The notes below the pieces were generated by a model. It did not search any database. It had not been told where the DNA came from and saw nothing but the letters and a program-made list of their open reading frames with translations. Positions 41,030-53,500 of a DNA stretch of 64,000 nucleotides are shown here, piece after piece (position 1 is the first letter of the stretch; each line of letters begins with the position of its first letter). The translations under genes were made by a program, and so were the position numbers. The DNA is from Chamaelirium japonicum (lineage: Eukaryota; Streptophyta; Magnoliopsida; Liliales; Melanthiaceae), in NCBI GenBank assembly GCA_947650365.1, contig CANTAL010000101.1, forward strand, positions 620,001 to 684,000, given 5' to 3'.

Positions 41030-41525
41030 ATGGATACATTCGTATGAATGAATTAGAATGGATCATACGAATGAGTAACAATGGATCGTACGAATGAAAT
41101 AGAATGGATTATGCGAATGAATTAGCATGGATTGTACGAATGAATTAGAATGGATCATGTGAAAGAATTAGAATGGATTGTATGAATGAATTAGAATAGA
41201 TCGTATGAATGAATTAGAATGGATCGTACGAATGAATTAGAATGGATCGTACGAATGAATTAGAATGGATCGTACAAATGAATTAGAATGGATACATTCG
41301 TGCGAATGAATTAGAATGGATACATTCGTGCGAAAGAATTAGAATAGATCGTAAGAATTAGAATGGATCTATTCTAATTCATTCTTACAATCCATTCTAA
41401 TTCATTCATACGATCTATTCTAATTCATTCGTATGATCCATTCTAATTCATTCATACGATCCATTGTAATTCATTCGTACGATCCATTCTAATTCATTCA
41501 TACAATCTATTCTAATTCATTCGCA
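41030..41525. repeat. R (41030-41369) then F (41370-41525)
   Basis: R turns to F at a partial palindrome (AGAATGGATCTATTCT, near 41360). The F block ends at JC reversed (41519-41530, with CGCACG). Confidence 0.91.
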
Positions 41526-42638
41526 CGAATGGATACATTCGTATGAATGAATTAGAATGGATCGTACGAATGAGTAAGAATGGATCGTACGAATGAAATA
41601 GAATGGATTGCACGAATGAATTAGAATGGATTGTACGAATGAATTAGAATGGATCGTACGAATGAATTAGAATGGATCGTGCGAATGAATTAGAATGGAT
41701 CATACGAATGAGTAAGAATCGATCGTAAGAATGAAATAGAATAGATTGTACGAATGAATTAGAATGGATTCGTAAGAATGAATTAGAATGGATACATTCA
41801 TGCGAATGAATTAGAATGGATCGTACCAATGATTAAGAATGGCTTGTACGAATAAAATAGAATGGATTGTGCGAATGAATTAGAATGGATCGTACGAATG
41901 AATTAGAATGGATCGTGTGAAAGAATTAGAATGGATTGTATGAATGAATTAGAATAGGTCGTATGAATGAATTAGAATGGATCGTAAGAATGAATTAGAA
42001 TGGATCGTACGAATGAATTAGAATGGATCGTACGAATGAATTAGAATGGATACATTCGTGCGAATGAATTAGAATGGATACATTCGTGCGAATGAATTAG
42101 AATAGATCATATGAATGAATTAGAATGGATCCTATGAATGAATTAGAATGGATCGTGCGAATGAATTAGAATTGATCGTACGAATGAATTAGAATGGATC
42201 GTACGAATGAATTAGAATGGATCGTGCTAATGAATTAGAATTGATCGAACGAATGAATTAGCATGGATCGTGCTAATGAATTAGAATGGAACGTATGAAT
42301 GAATTAGAATGGATCGTGTGAAAGAATTAGAATGGATTAGAATGGATTAGAATGAATCGTGTGAAAGAATTAGAATGAAATAGAATGGATCGTACGAATG
42401 AATTAGAATGGATTGTACGAATGAATTAGAATGGGTCGTACGAATGAATTAGAATGGATCGTATGAATGAATTAGAATGGATACATTCGTGCGAATGAAT
42501 TAGAATGGATCGGACGAATGAATTAGAATGGATCGTACGAATGAATTAGAATGGATCAAATGAATGAATTAGAATGGTTACATTCATGCGAATGAATTAG
42601 AATGGATCGTACGAATGGATTAGAATGGATCGTACGAA
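41526..42638 (-). repeat. R array
   Basis: About 47 units. The GTGCTAATG/ATCGAACG/TTAGCATGG cluster lies near 42227, disordered repeats near 42330-42380, and the reversed CATTTG/GTAACC module near 42555. The arrangement matches 49460-49860 closely. Confidence 0.93.
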
Positions 42639-43050
42639 TTCATTCTAGTTCATACAATCCATTCTAATTCATTCTAATTCACTCATACGATAAGAATTAC
42701 AAATGAATTAGAATGGATCGGGCGAATTAGAATGGATCTTACGAATGAATTAGAATGGATCGTACGAATGAATTAGAATGGATCATACGTACAAATGTAT
42801 CCATTCGAATGTATCGTACGATCCATATTAGAATGTATCCATTCATACAATCCATTTTAATTCATTCGCACAAATGTATCCATTCTAATTCATTCGTACG
42901 ATCCATTCTAATTCATTCGTACGATCAGTTCTAATTCATTCATACGATCCATTCTAATTCATTCGTATGATCCATTCTAATTCACTCATACGATCCATTC
43001 TAATACATTCATACGATCCATTCTAATTCATTTGCACGAATATATCCATT
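42639..43050. repeat. Short mixed blocks, then a copy of 33.44-33.70 kb
   Basis: Short F, R and F fragments (42639-42790) lead into an F stretch whose landmark ACGTACAAATG (42787) matches 33441. The 9,346-bp offset stays constant for about 265 bp, to about 43050, where the copy stops at the TAGCTC element. Confidence 0.9.
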
Positions 43051-43480
43051 CTATTTCTAATGTATAGCTCTTATGAATGTACAAATGTATTAGAATGTAT
43101 GAATGGATACAAATATATTAGCTAATCATTCATTTGTACGTACGATACATTCTAATTCTATTCATTCTAATGTATAGCTCATATGAATGTATAGCTCATG
43201 CGAATGAATTAGAATGGATCGTACGAATGGATTAGAATGGATCATACGAATGGATTAGAATGGATACATTCGTGCGAATGAATTAAAATGGATTGTATGA
43301 ATGAATTAGAATGGATACATTAGAATGATTCTATTTCTAATGTATAGCTCATATGAATGTACAAATGTATTAGAATGTATGAATGGATACAAATATATTA
43401 GCTATTCATTCATTTGTACGTACGATACATTCTAATTCTATTCATTCTAATGTATAGCTCATATGAATGTATAGCTCATA
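43051..43480. repeat. 280-bp tandem duplication of the TAGCTC element
   Basis: TGTATAGCTC at 43061 and 43341 starts two near-identical stretches that include ACAAATGTATTAGAATG, ATATATTAGCTA and CATTTGTACGTACG, then a second TAGCTC pair. Only the second copy keeps the full 11-bp-arm hairpin (43315-43345), which matches 32545-32575. Little of this fits the monomer. Confidence 0.88.
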
Positions 43481-43870
43481 CGAATGAATTAGAATGGATC
43501 GTACGAATGGATTAGAATGGATCGTACGAATGGATTAGAATGGATACATTCGTGCGAATGAATTAAAATGGATTGTATGAATGAATTAGAATGGATCGTA
43601 CGAATGAATTAGAATGGATCGTATGAGTGAATTAGAATGGGTATGAAGGAATTAGAATGGATCGTACGAAGGAATTAGAATGGATCATACGAATGAAATA
43701 GAATGGATCGTACGAAGGAATTAGAATGGATCGTACGAATGAATTAGAATGGATATATTCGTGCAAATGAATTAGAATGAATCGTCTGAATATATTAGAA
43801 TGGATCGTACGAATGAATTAGAATGGATCGTACGAATGAATTAGAATGGATCTTACGAATGGATTAGAAT
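43480..43870 (-). repeat. R array
   Basis: About 16 units with AAGGAATTAG variants and one shortened unit (GAATGGGTATGAAGG, near 43635). It ends at AGAATTCTTTCATTCG, where F resumes. Confidence 0.92.
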
Positions 43871-45066
43871 TCTTTCATTCGTACAAATGATCTATTCTAA
43901 TTCATTCGCACGAATGTATCCATTCTAATCCATTCGTATGATCCATTCTAATTCATTCGTACGATCCATACTAATTCATTCATACGATCCATATTAGAAT
44001 GGATCCATTCTAATTCATTCATACGATCCATTCTACTTCATTCGTACAATCCGTTCTAATTCACTCATACGATCTATTCTAATTCATTCATACGATCCAT
44101 TCTAATTCATTTGCACGAATATATCCATTCTAATTCATTCGTACGATCCATTCTAATTCCTTCGTACGATCCATTCTAATTCCTTCGTACGATCCATTCT
44201 ATTTCATTCGTATGATCCATTCTAATTCATTCGTACGATCCATTCTAATTCCTTCGTATCCATTCTAATTCACTCATACGATCCATTCTAATTTATTCGT
44301 ACGATCCATTCTAATTCATTCATACAATCCATTTTAATTAATTCGCACGAATGTATCCATTCTAATCCATTCGTACGATCCATTCTAATCCATTCGTACG
44401 ATCCATTCTAATTCATTCGCATGAATGTAACCATTCTAATTCATTCATTTGATCCATTCTAATTCATTCGTACGATCCATTCTAATTCATTCGTACGATC
44501 CATTCTAATTCATTCGCACGAATGTATCCATTCTAGTCCATTCGTACGATCCATTCTAATTCATTCATACGATCCATTCTAATTCATTCGCACGATCCAT
44601 TCTAATTCATTCGTACGATCCATTCTAATTCATTCATACGATCCATTCTAATTCATTCGTGCGATCCATTCTAATTCATTCGCACAAATGTATCCATTCT
44701 AATTCATTCGTACGATCCATTCTAATTCATTCGCACGATCCATTCTAATTCATTCGTACGATCCATTCTAATTCATTCGCACGATCTGTTCTTATTCATT
44801 CGCACAATCCATTCTAATTCATTCGCACGAATGTACCCATTCTAATTCATTCGTACGATCCATTCTAATTCATTCGTACGATCCATTCTAATTCATTCGT
44901 ATGATCCATTCTAATTAATTCGTATGATCCATTTTAATTCATTCGTACGATCCATTCTAATTCATTCATACAATCCATTCTAATTCATTCGCACGAATGT
45001 ATCCATTCTAATTAATTCGTACGATCCATTCTAATTCATTCGTATGATCTATTCTTATTCATTCAC
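43871..45066 (+). repeat. F array, first copy of a 1.2-kb duplication
   Basis: The stretch from about 44330 to 45075 recurs at 45550-46290 with an offset of 1,215-1,216 bp (GCATGAATG at 44419 and 45634; ATGAGTTAG at 45067 and 46283). Confidence 0.93.
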
Positions 45067-45225
45067 ATGAGTTAGAATGGATCGTACAAATGAATTAACT
45101 ATGAATTAGAATGGATCGTACGAATAAATTAGAATGGATCGTACGAATGAATTAGAATAATTTATTAGAATAATTTAGAATGAATTATTCGTACGAATAA
45201 TTTATTCGTATGATCTATTCATTCA
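45067..45225. repeat. Short R block and AT-rich palindrome
   Basis: About four R units decay into AATAATTTATTAG-type sequence. AATTATTCGTACGAATAATT (45183-45202) is a perfect 20-bp palindrome centred on CGTACG. F resumes immediately afterward. Confidence 0.89.
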
Positions 45226-46282
45226 TTCGTATGATCTATTCTTATTCATTCGCACAATCTATTCTAATTCATTCGCACGAATGTATCCATTCTAATTCAT
45301 TCGTACGATCCATTCTAATTCATTCATACGATCCATTCTAATTCATTCGTATAATCCATTCTAATTAATTCGTATGATCCATTTTAATTCATTCGTACGA
45401 TCCATTCTAATTAATTCATACAATCCATTCTAATTCATTCGCACGAATGTATCCATTCTAATTAATTCGTACGATCCATTCTAATTCATTCGTATGATCT
45501 ATTCTTATTCATTCGCATGAGTTAGAATGGATCGTACAAATGATCTATTCTAATTCATTCGCACGAATGTATCCATTCTAATCCATTCGTACGATCCATT
45601 CTAATCCATTCGTACGATCCATTCTAATTCATTCGCATAAATGTAATCATTCTAATTCATTCATTTGATCCATTCTAATTCATTCGTACGAGCCATTCTA
45701 ATTCATTCGTACGATCCATTCTTATTCATTCGCACGAATGTATCCATTCTAGTCCATTCGTACGATCCATTCTAATTCATTTGTATGATCCATTCTAATT
45801 CATTCGCACGATCCATTCTAATTCATTCGTACGATCCATTCTAATTCATTCATACGATCCATTCTAATTCATTCGTGCGATCCATTCTAATTCATTCGCA
45901 CAAATGTATCCATTCTAATTCATTCGTACGATCCATTCTAATTCATTCACACGATCCATTCTAATTCATTCGTACGTTCCATTCTAATTCATTCGCACGA
46001 TCTGTTCTTATTCATTCGCACAATCCATTCTAATTCATTCGCACGAATGTATCCATTCTAATTCATTCGTACGATCCATTCTAATTCATTCGTACGATCC
46101 ATTCTAATTCATTCGTATGATCCATTCTAATTAATTCGTATGATCCATTTTAATTCATTCGTACGATCCATTCTAATTTATTCATACAATCCATTCTAAT
46201 TCATTCGCACGAATGTATCCATTCTAATTAATTCGTACGATCCATTCTAATTCATTCGTATGATCTATTCTTATTCATTCGC
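45203..46282 (+). repeat. F array interrupted by one R unit
   Basis: F runs to 45516. A single R unit (45517-45541, GAGTTAGAATGGATCGTAC) interrupts, and F then continues to 46282. The interval 45225-45541 also repeats 44775-45090 at an offset of 450 bp. Confidence 0.92.
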
Positions 46283-48280
46283 ATGAGTTAGAATGGATTG
46301 TATGAATGAATTAGAATGGATCATACGAATGAATTAGAATGGATCGTACAAATGAATTAGAATGGATCATACGAAGGAATTAGAATGGATCGTACGAATG
46401 AATTAGAATAGATCGTACGAATGAATTAGAATGGATCGTACGAAGGAATTAGAATGGATCGTACGAATGAATTAGACTGGATCGTACGAATGAATTTGCA
46501 TGGATACATTTGTGCGAATGAATCTAAATGGATTGTATGAATGAATTACAATGGATCGTACGAATGAATTAGAATGGATCGTACGAATGAATTAGAATAG
46601 CTCATACGAATGAATTAGAATGAATCGTATGAATGAATTAGAATGGTTATATTCGTGCGAATGAATTAGAATAGATCGTACGAATGAATTAGAATGGATC
46701 GTACGAATAAATTAGAATGGATCGTGGGAATGAATTAGAATGGATCGTACGAATGAATTAGAATGGATCCACCGAATGAGTTAGAATGGATCATACGAAT
46801 GAATTAGAATGGATTGTACGAATGAATTAGAATGGATAAATGAAATAGAATGGATTGTACGAATGAATTAGAATGGATCGTGCGAATGAATTAGAATGGA
46901 TCGTACGAATGAATTAGAATGAATCGTACGAATGAACTAGAATGGATACATTCGTGCGAATGAATTAGAATGGATCGTACGAATGAATTAGAATGGATCG
47001 TACGAATGAATTAGAATGGATCTTACGAATGAATTAGAATGGATCGTACGAATGAATTAGAATGGATCGTACGAATAAATTAGAATGGATCGTGGGAATG
47101 AATTAGAATGTATCGTACGAATGAATTAGAATGGATCCACCGAATGAGTTAGAATGGATCATACGAATGAATTAGAATGGATCGTACGAATGAATTAGAA
47201 TAGATCGTACGAATGAATTAGAATGGATCATACGAATGAGTAAGAATGGATCGTATGAATGAATTAGATTGGATACATTTGTGCGAATGAATTAGAATGG
47301 ATTGGACAAATGAATTAGAATTAGAATGGATTGTATGAATTAATTAGAATGGATCGTACGAATGAATTAGAATGGATCATACAAATTAATTAGAATGGAT
47401 CATACGAATGAATTAGAATGGATCGTACGAATGAATTAGAATGGATATATTTGTGCGAATGAATTAGAATGGATTGTGCGAATGAATAAGAACAGATCGT
47501 GCGAATGAATTAGAATGGATCGTACGAATGAATTAGAATGGATCGTGCGAATGAATCAGAATGGATCGTACGAATGAATTAGAATGGATACATTTGTGCG
47601 AATGAATTAGAATGGATCGTACGAATGTATTAGAATGGATCGTACGAATGAATTAGAATGGATCGTGCGAATGAATTAGAATGGATCGTGTGAAAGAATT
47701 AGAATGGATCGTACGAATGAATTAGAATGGATCGTGCGAATGAATTAGAATGGATCGTACGAATGAATTAGAATGGATACATTTGTGCGAATGAATTAGA
47801 ATGGATCGTACGAATGAATTAGAATGGATCGTATAAATGAATTAGAATGGATCGTACGAATGAATTAGAATGGATCGTGCGAATGAATTAGACTGGATCA
47901 TACGAATAAATTAGAATGGATCGTACGAATGAACTAGAATGGATACATTCGTGCGAATGAATTAGAATGGATCGTACGAATGAATTAGAATGGATCGTAC
48001 TAGTGAATTAGAATGGATACATTCGTGCGAATGAATTAGAATGGATACATTCGTGCGAAAGAATTAGAATAGATCGTATGAATGAATTAGAATGGATCCT
48101 ATGAATGAATTAGGATGGATCATGCGAATGAATTAGAATGGATCGTGCTAATGAATTAGAATTGATCGAACGAATGAATTAGCATGGATCGTGCTAATGA
48201 ATTAGAATGGAACGTACGAATGAATTAGAATGGATCGTGTGAAAGAATTATAATGGATTGTATCAATGAATTAGAGTGGA
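46283..48280 (-). repeat. Longest R array (about 2 kb)
   Basis: About 85 units. The marker pair CGTGGGAATG (46723, 47091) and GGATCCACCG (46765, 47133) repeats at exactly 368 bp, that is 16 units of 23 bp, showing a local tandem duplication. The block ends at TGGATCCA (48278-48285), where R meets F head to head. Confidence 0.95.
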
Positions 48281-49017
48281 TCCATTCTAATTCATTCGTA
48301 TGATCCATTCTAATTCATTCGTCCGATCCATTCTAATTCATTCGCACGAATGTATCCATTCTAATTCATTCGTACGATCCATACTAATTTATTCGTACGA
48401 TCCATTCTAATTCATTCGTAAGATCCATTCTAATTCATTCGTACGATCCATTCTAATTCATTCGTACGATCCATTCTAATTCCTTCGTACGATCCATTCT
48501 AATTCATTCGTACGATCCATTCTAATTCATTCGTACGATCCATTCTAATTCCTTCGTACGATCCATTCTAATTTATTCGTACGATCCATTCTAATTCATT
48601 CGCGTAATCTATTCTAATTCATTCGTACGATCCATTCAAATTCATTCGTACGATCCATTCAAATTCATTCGTACGATCCATTCTAATTCATTCGCACGAT
48701 CCATTCTAATTCATTCGCGCAATCTATTCTAATTCATTTTCACGATCCATTCTAATTCATTCGTACGATCCATTCTAATTCTTTCACACGATCCATTCTA
48801 ATTCATTCGTACGATCCATTCTAATTCATTCGTACGATCTATTCTAATTCATTCGTACGATCCATTCTACTTCATTCGTACGATCCATTCTAATTCCTTC
48901 GCACGATCCATTCTAATTCATTCATACAATCTATTCTAATTCTTTCACACGATCCATTCTAATTCATTCGTACGATCCATTCTAATTCATTCGTGCAATC
49001 CATTCTTTTTCATTCGT
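48281..49017 (+). repeat. F array
   Basis: Mostly 23-mers with few 28-mers (near 48342). It has CGCGTAATC and CGCGCAATC variants near 48601 and 48717. It ends at the ATTCGTACGAAT palindrome (49012-49023). Confidence 0.94.
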
Positions 49018-50581
49018 ACGAATGAATTAGAATGGATACATTTGTGCGAATGAATTAGAATGGATCGTACGAATGAATTAGAATGGATACATTTGTGCGA
49101 ATGAATTAGAATGGATCGTACGAATGGATTAGAATCGATCGTACAAATGGATTAGAATGGATACATTCGTGCGAATGAATTAGAATGGATCATACGAATG
49201 AGTAAGAATGGTCTAATTCATTCGTACGATCCATTCTAATTCATTTGTATATTCCATTCTAAGATCCTACGAATGAATTATAATGGATCGTACGAATGAA
49301 TTAGAATGGATCATACGAATGAATTAGAATGGATCGTGCGAATGAATTAGAATGGATACATTCGTGCGAATGAATTAGAATTGATCGTACGAATGAATTA
49401 GTATGGATCATGGGAATGAATTAGAATGGATTGTACGAATGAATTAGAATGGATCGTACGAATGAATTAGAATGGATCGTGCTAATGAATTAGAATTGAT
49501 CGAACGAATGAATTAGCATGGATCGTGCTAATGAATTAGAATGGAACGTACGAATGAATTAGAATGGATCGTGTGAAAGAATTAGAATGGATTAGAATGG
49601 ATCGTGTGAAAGAATTAGAATGAATTAGAATGGATCGTACGAATGAATTAGAATGGATTGTGTGAATGAATTAGAATGGACCGTACGAATGAATTAGAAT
49701 GGATCGTATGAATGAATTAGAATGGATACATTCGTGCGAATGAATTAGAATGGAGCGGATGAACGAATTAGAATGGATCGTACGAATGAATTATAATGGA
49801 TCAAATGAATGAATTAGAATGGTTACATTCATGCGAATGAATTAGAATGGATCGTACGAATGGATTAGAATGGATCGTACGAATGATTTAGAATAGATCA
49901 TACGAATGAGTAAGAATGAATCGTACGAATGAATTAGAATCGATACATTTGTGCGAATGAATTAGAATGGATCGTATGAATGAATTAGAATGGATACATT
50001 TGTGCGAATGAATTAGAATGGATCGTAGGAATGAATTAGAATGGATCGTACGAATGAATTAGAATGGATCGTACGAATGAATTAGACTGGATCGTACGAA
50101 TGAATTTGAATGGATACATTTGTGCGAATGAATCTAAATGGATTGTATGAATGAATTACAATGGATCCTACTAATGAATTAGAATGGATCGTACGAATGA
50201 ATTAGAATAGCTCATACGAATGAATTAGAATGAATCGTATGAATGAATTAGAATGGTTACATTCGTGCGAATGAATTAGAATAGATCGTACGAATGAATT
50301 AGAATGGATCGTACGAATAAATTAGAATGGATCGTGGGAATGAATTAGAATGGATCGTAAATTAGAATGGATCCACCGAATGAGTTAGAATGGATCATAC
50401 GAATGAATTAGAATGGATTGTACGAATAAATTAGAATGGATTGTGCGAATGAATTAGAATGGATCGTATGAATGAATAAGAATGATCGTACGAATGAATT
50501 AGAATGGATCGTGCAAATGAATTAGCATGAATCATACGAATGTATTAGAATGGATCGTATGAATGAATTAGAATGAATCGT
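49018..50581 (-). repeat. R array with a short F interruption
   Basis: R at 49018-49212, F at 49213-49258, JD at 49250-49269, then R to 50581. It carries the CTAATG/ATCGAACG cluster near 49480, the reversed CATTTG/GTAACC module near 49800, and AATCTAAATGG at 50131, also found at 46521 and 55090. Confidence 0.92.
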
Positions 50582-53500
50582 ACGATCCATTCTAATTCAT
50601 TCGTACGATCCATTCTAATTCATTCGCACGAATGTATCCATTCTAGTTCATTCGTACGATCCATTCTAGTTCATTCGTATGATCCATTCTAATTCATTCG
50701 TACGATCCATTCTAATTCATTCGTATGATCCATTCTAATTAATTCGTATGATCCATTCTAATTCATTCGTACGATCCATTCTAATTCATTCATACAATCC
50801 ATTCTAATTCATTCGCACGAATGTATCCATTCTAATTAATTCGTACGATCCATTCTAATTCATTCGTATGATCCATTCTTATTCATTCGCACGATCCAGT
50901 CTAATGGATTCGCACAATCCATTCTAATTCATTCACACGAATGTATCCATTCTAATTCATTCGTACGATCCATTCTAATTCATTAATATGATCCATTCCA
51001 ATTCATTCGCACGATCCATTCTAATTCATTCGTACGATCCATTCTAATTCTTTCGTACGATCCATTCTAATTCATTCGCACTATCCATTCTAATTCATTC
51101 GTACAATCTATTCTATTTCATTCGTACGATCCATTCTTACTCATTCGTATGATCCATTCTAATTCATTCGGACGAATGTATCCATTCTAATTTATTCGTA
51201 CGATCCATTCTAATTCATTCGTACGATCCATTCTAATTCATTTGTACGATCCATTCTAATTCAATCGTCTTATCCATTCTAATTCATTCGTACGGTCCAT
51301 TCTAATTCATTCGCACAATCCATTCTATTTCATTCGTACGATCCATTCTTACTCATTTGTATGATCCATTATGGATACATTCGTGCGAATGAATTAGAAT
51401 GGATCATACGAATGAGTAAGAATGCATCGTACGAATGAAATAGATTGGATTGTGCGAATGAATTAGAATGGATCGTACGAATGAATTAGAATGGATCATG
51501 TGAAAGAATTAGAATGGATTGTATGAATGAATTAGAATGGATCGTATGAATGAATTAGAATGGATCGTACGAATGAACTAGAATGGATACATTCGTGCGA
51601 ATGAATTAGAATGGATCGTACGAATGAATTAGAATGGATCTTACGAATGAATTAGAATGGATCGTGCGATCCATGCTAATTCATTCGTTCGATCAATTCT
51701 AATTCATTAGCACGATCCATTCTAATTCATTCGTACGATCCATTCTAATTCATTCGCACGATCCATTCTAATTCATTCGTACGATCCATTCTAATTCTTT
51801 CACACGATTCATTCTAATTCATTCGTACGATCCATTCTAATTCATTCGTACGATCTATTCTAATTCATTCGTACGATCCATTCTAATTTCATTCGTACGA
51901 TCCATTCTAATTCATTCACTCGAATGTATCCATTCTAATCCATTCGTACGATCCATTCTAATCCATTCGTACGATCCATTCTAATTCATTCGCATGAATA
52001 TAACCATTCTAATTCATTCATTTGATCCATTCTAATTCATTCGTCCGATCCATTCTAATTCATTCGTCCGATCCATTCTAATTCATTCGCACGAATGTAT
52101 CCATTCTAATCCATTCGTAAGATCCATTCTAATTCATTCGTACGATCTATTCTAATTCATTCATACGATCCATTCTAATTCATTAATATGATCCATTCTA
52201 ATTCATTCGTACGATCCATTCTAATTCATATGCACAAAGGTATTTATTCTAATTCATTCGTACGATCCATTCTAATTCAGGATCGTACGAATGAATTAGA
52301 ATGGATATATTCGTGCGAATGAATTAGAATTGATCGTACGAATGAATTAGAATGGATCGTGCGAATGAATTAGAATGGATCGTACGAATGAATTAGAATG
52401 GATCGTACGAATGAATTAGAATGGATCATACAAATGAATTAGAATGGATCTTACGAATGAATTAGAATGGATCGTACGAATGAATTAGAATGGATTGTAC
52501 GAATGAATTAGAATTGATACATTCGTGCGAATGAATTAGAATGGATCGGACGAATGAACTAGAATGGATCGTATGAATGAATTAGAATGGATCAAATGAA
52601 TGAATTAGAATGGTTACATTCATGCGAATGAATTAGAATGGATCGTACGAATGGATTAGAATGGATCGTACGAATGGATTAGAATGGATACATTCGAGTG
52701 AATGAATTAAAATGGATCGTACGAATGAAATTAGAATGGATCGTACGAATGAATTAGAATGGATCGTACGAATGAATTAGAATGGATCGTACGAATGAAT
52801 TAGAATGGATCGTACGAATGAATTAGAATGGATCGTACGAAAAAATTAGAATGGATACATTCGTCCGAATAAATTAGAATGGATCATACGAATGAGTAAG
52901 AATGGATCGTACGAATGAAATAGAATAGATTGTACGAATGAATTAGAATGGATCCTACGAATGAATTAGAATGGATCGTGTGAAATAATTAGAATGGATT
53001 GTATGAATGAATTAGAATGGATCGTGTGAATGAATTCGAATGGATCGTACGAATTCATTCTAATTCATTCATACAATCCATTCTAATTCTTTCAAACGAT
53101 CCATTCTAATTCATTCGTACGTTCCATTCTAATTCATTAGCACGATCCATGCTAATTCATTCGTTCGATCAATTCTAATTCATTAGCACGATCCAATCTA
53201 ATTCATTCGTACGATCCATTCTATTTCCTTCGTACGATCCATTCTAATTCATTCGTACGATCTATTCTAATTCATTCGTACGATCCATTCTAATTCATTC
53301 GTACGATCCATTCTAATTCATTCGTACGATCCATTCTAATTCATTCGTAGGATCCATTCTAATTCATTCGTGCAATCCATTCTATTTCATTCGTACGATC
53401 CATTCTTACTCATTCGTACGATCCATTCTAATTCATTCACACGAATGTATCCATTCGTATGAATGAATTAGAATAGATTGTACGAATGAATTAGAATGGA

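Noticed and set aside
43061-43480. tRNA or other small RNA gene in the TAGCTC element
   Set aside because: No A/B box pair, cloverleaf or conserved RNA motif can be made out. The sequence is short and AT-rich.
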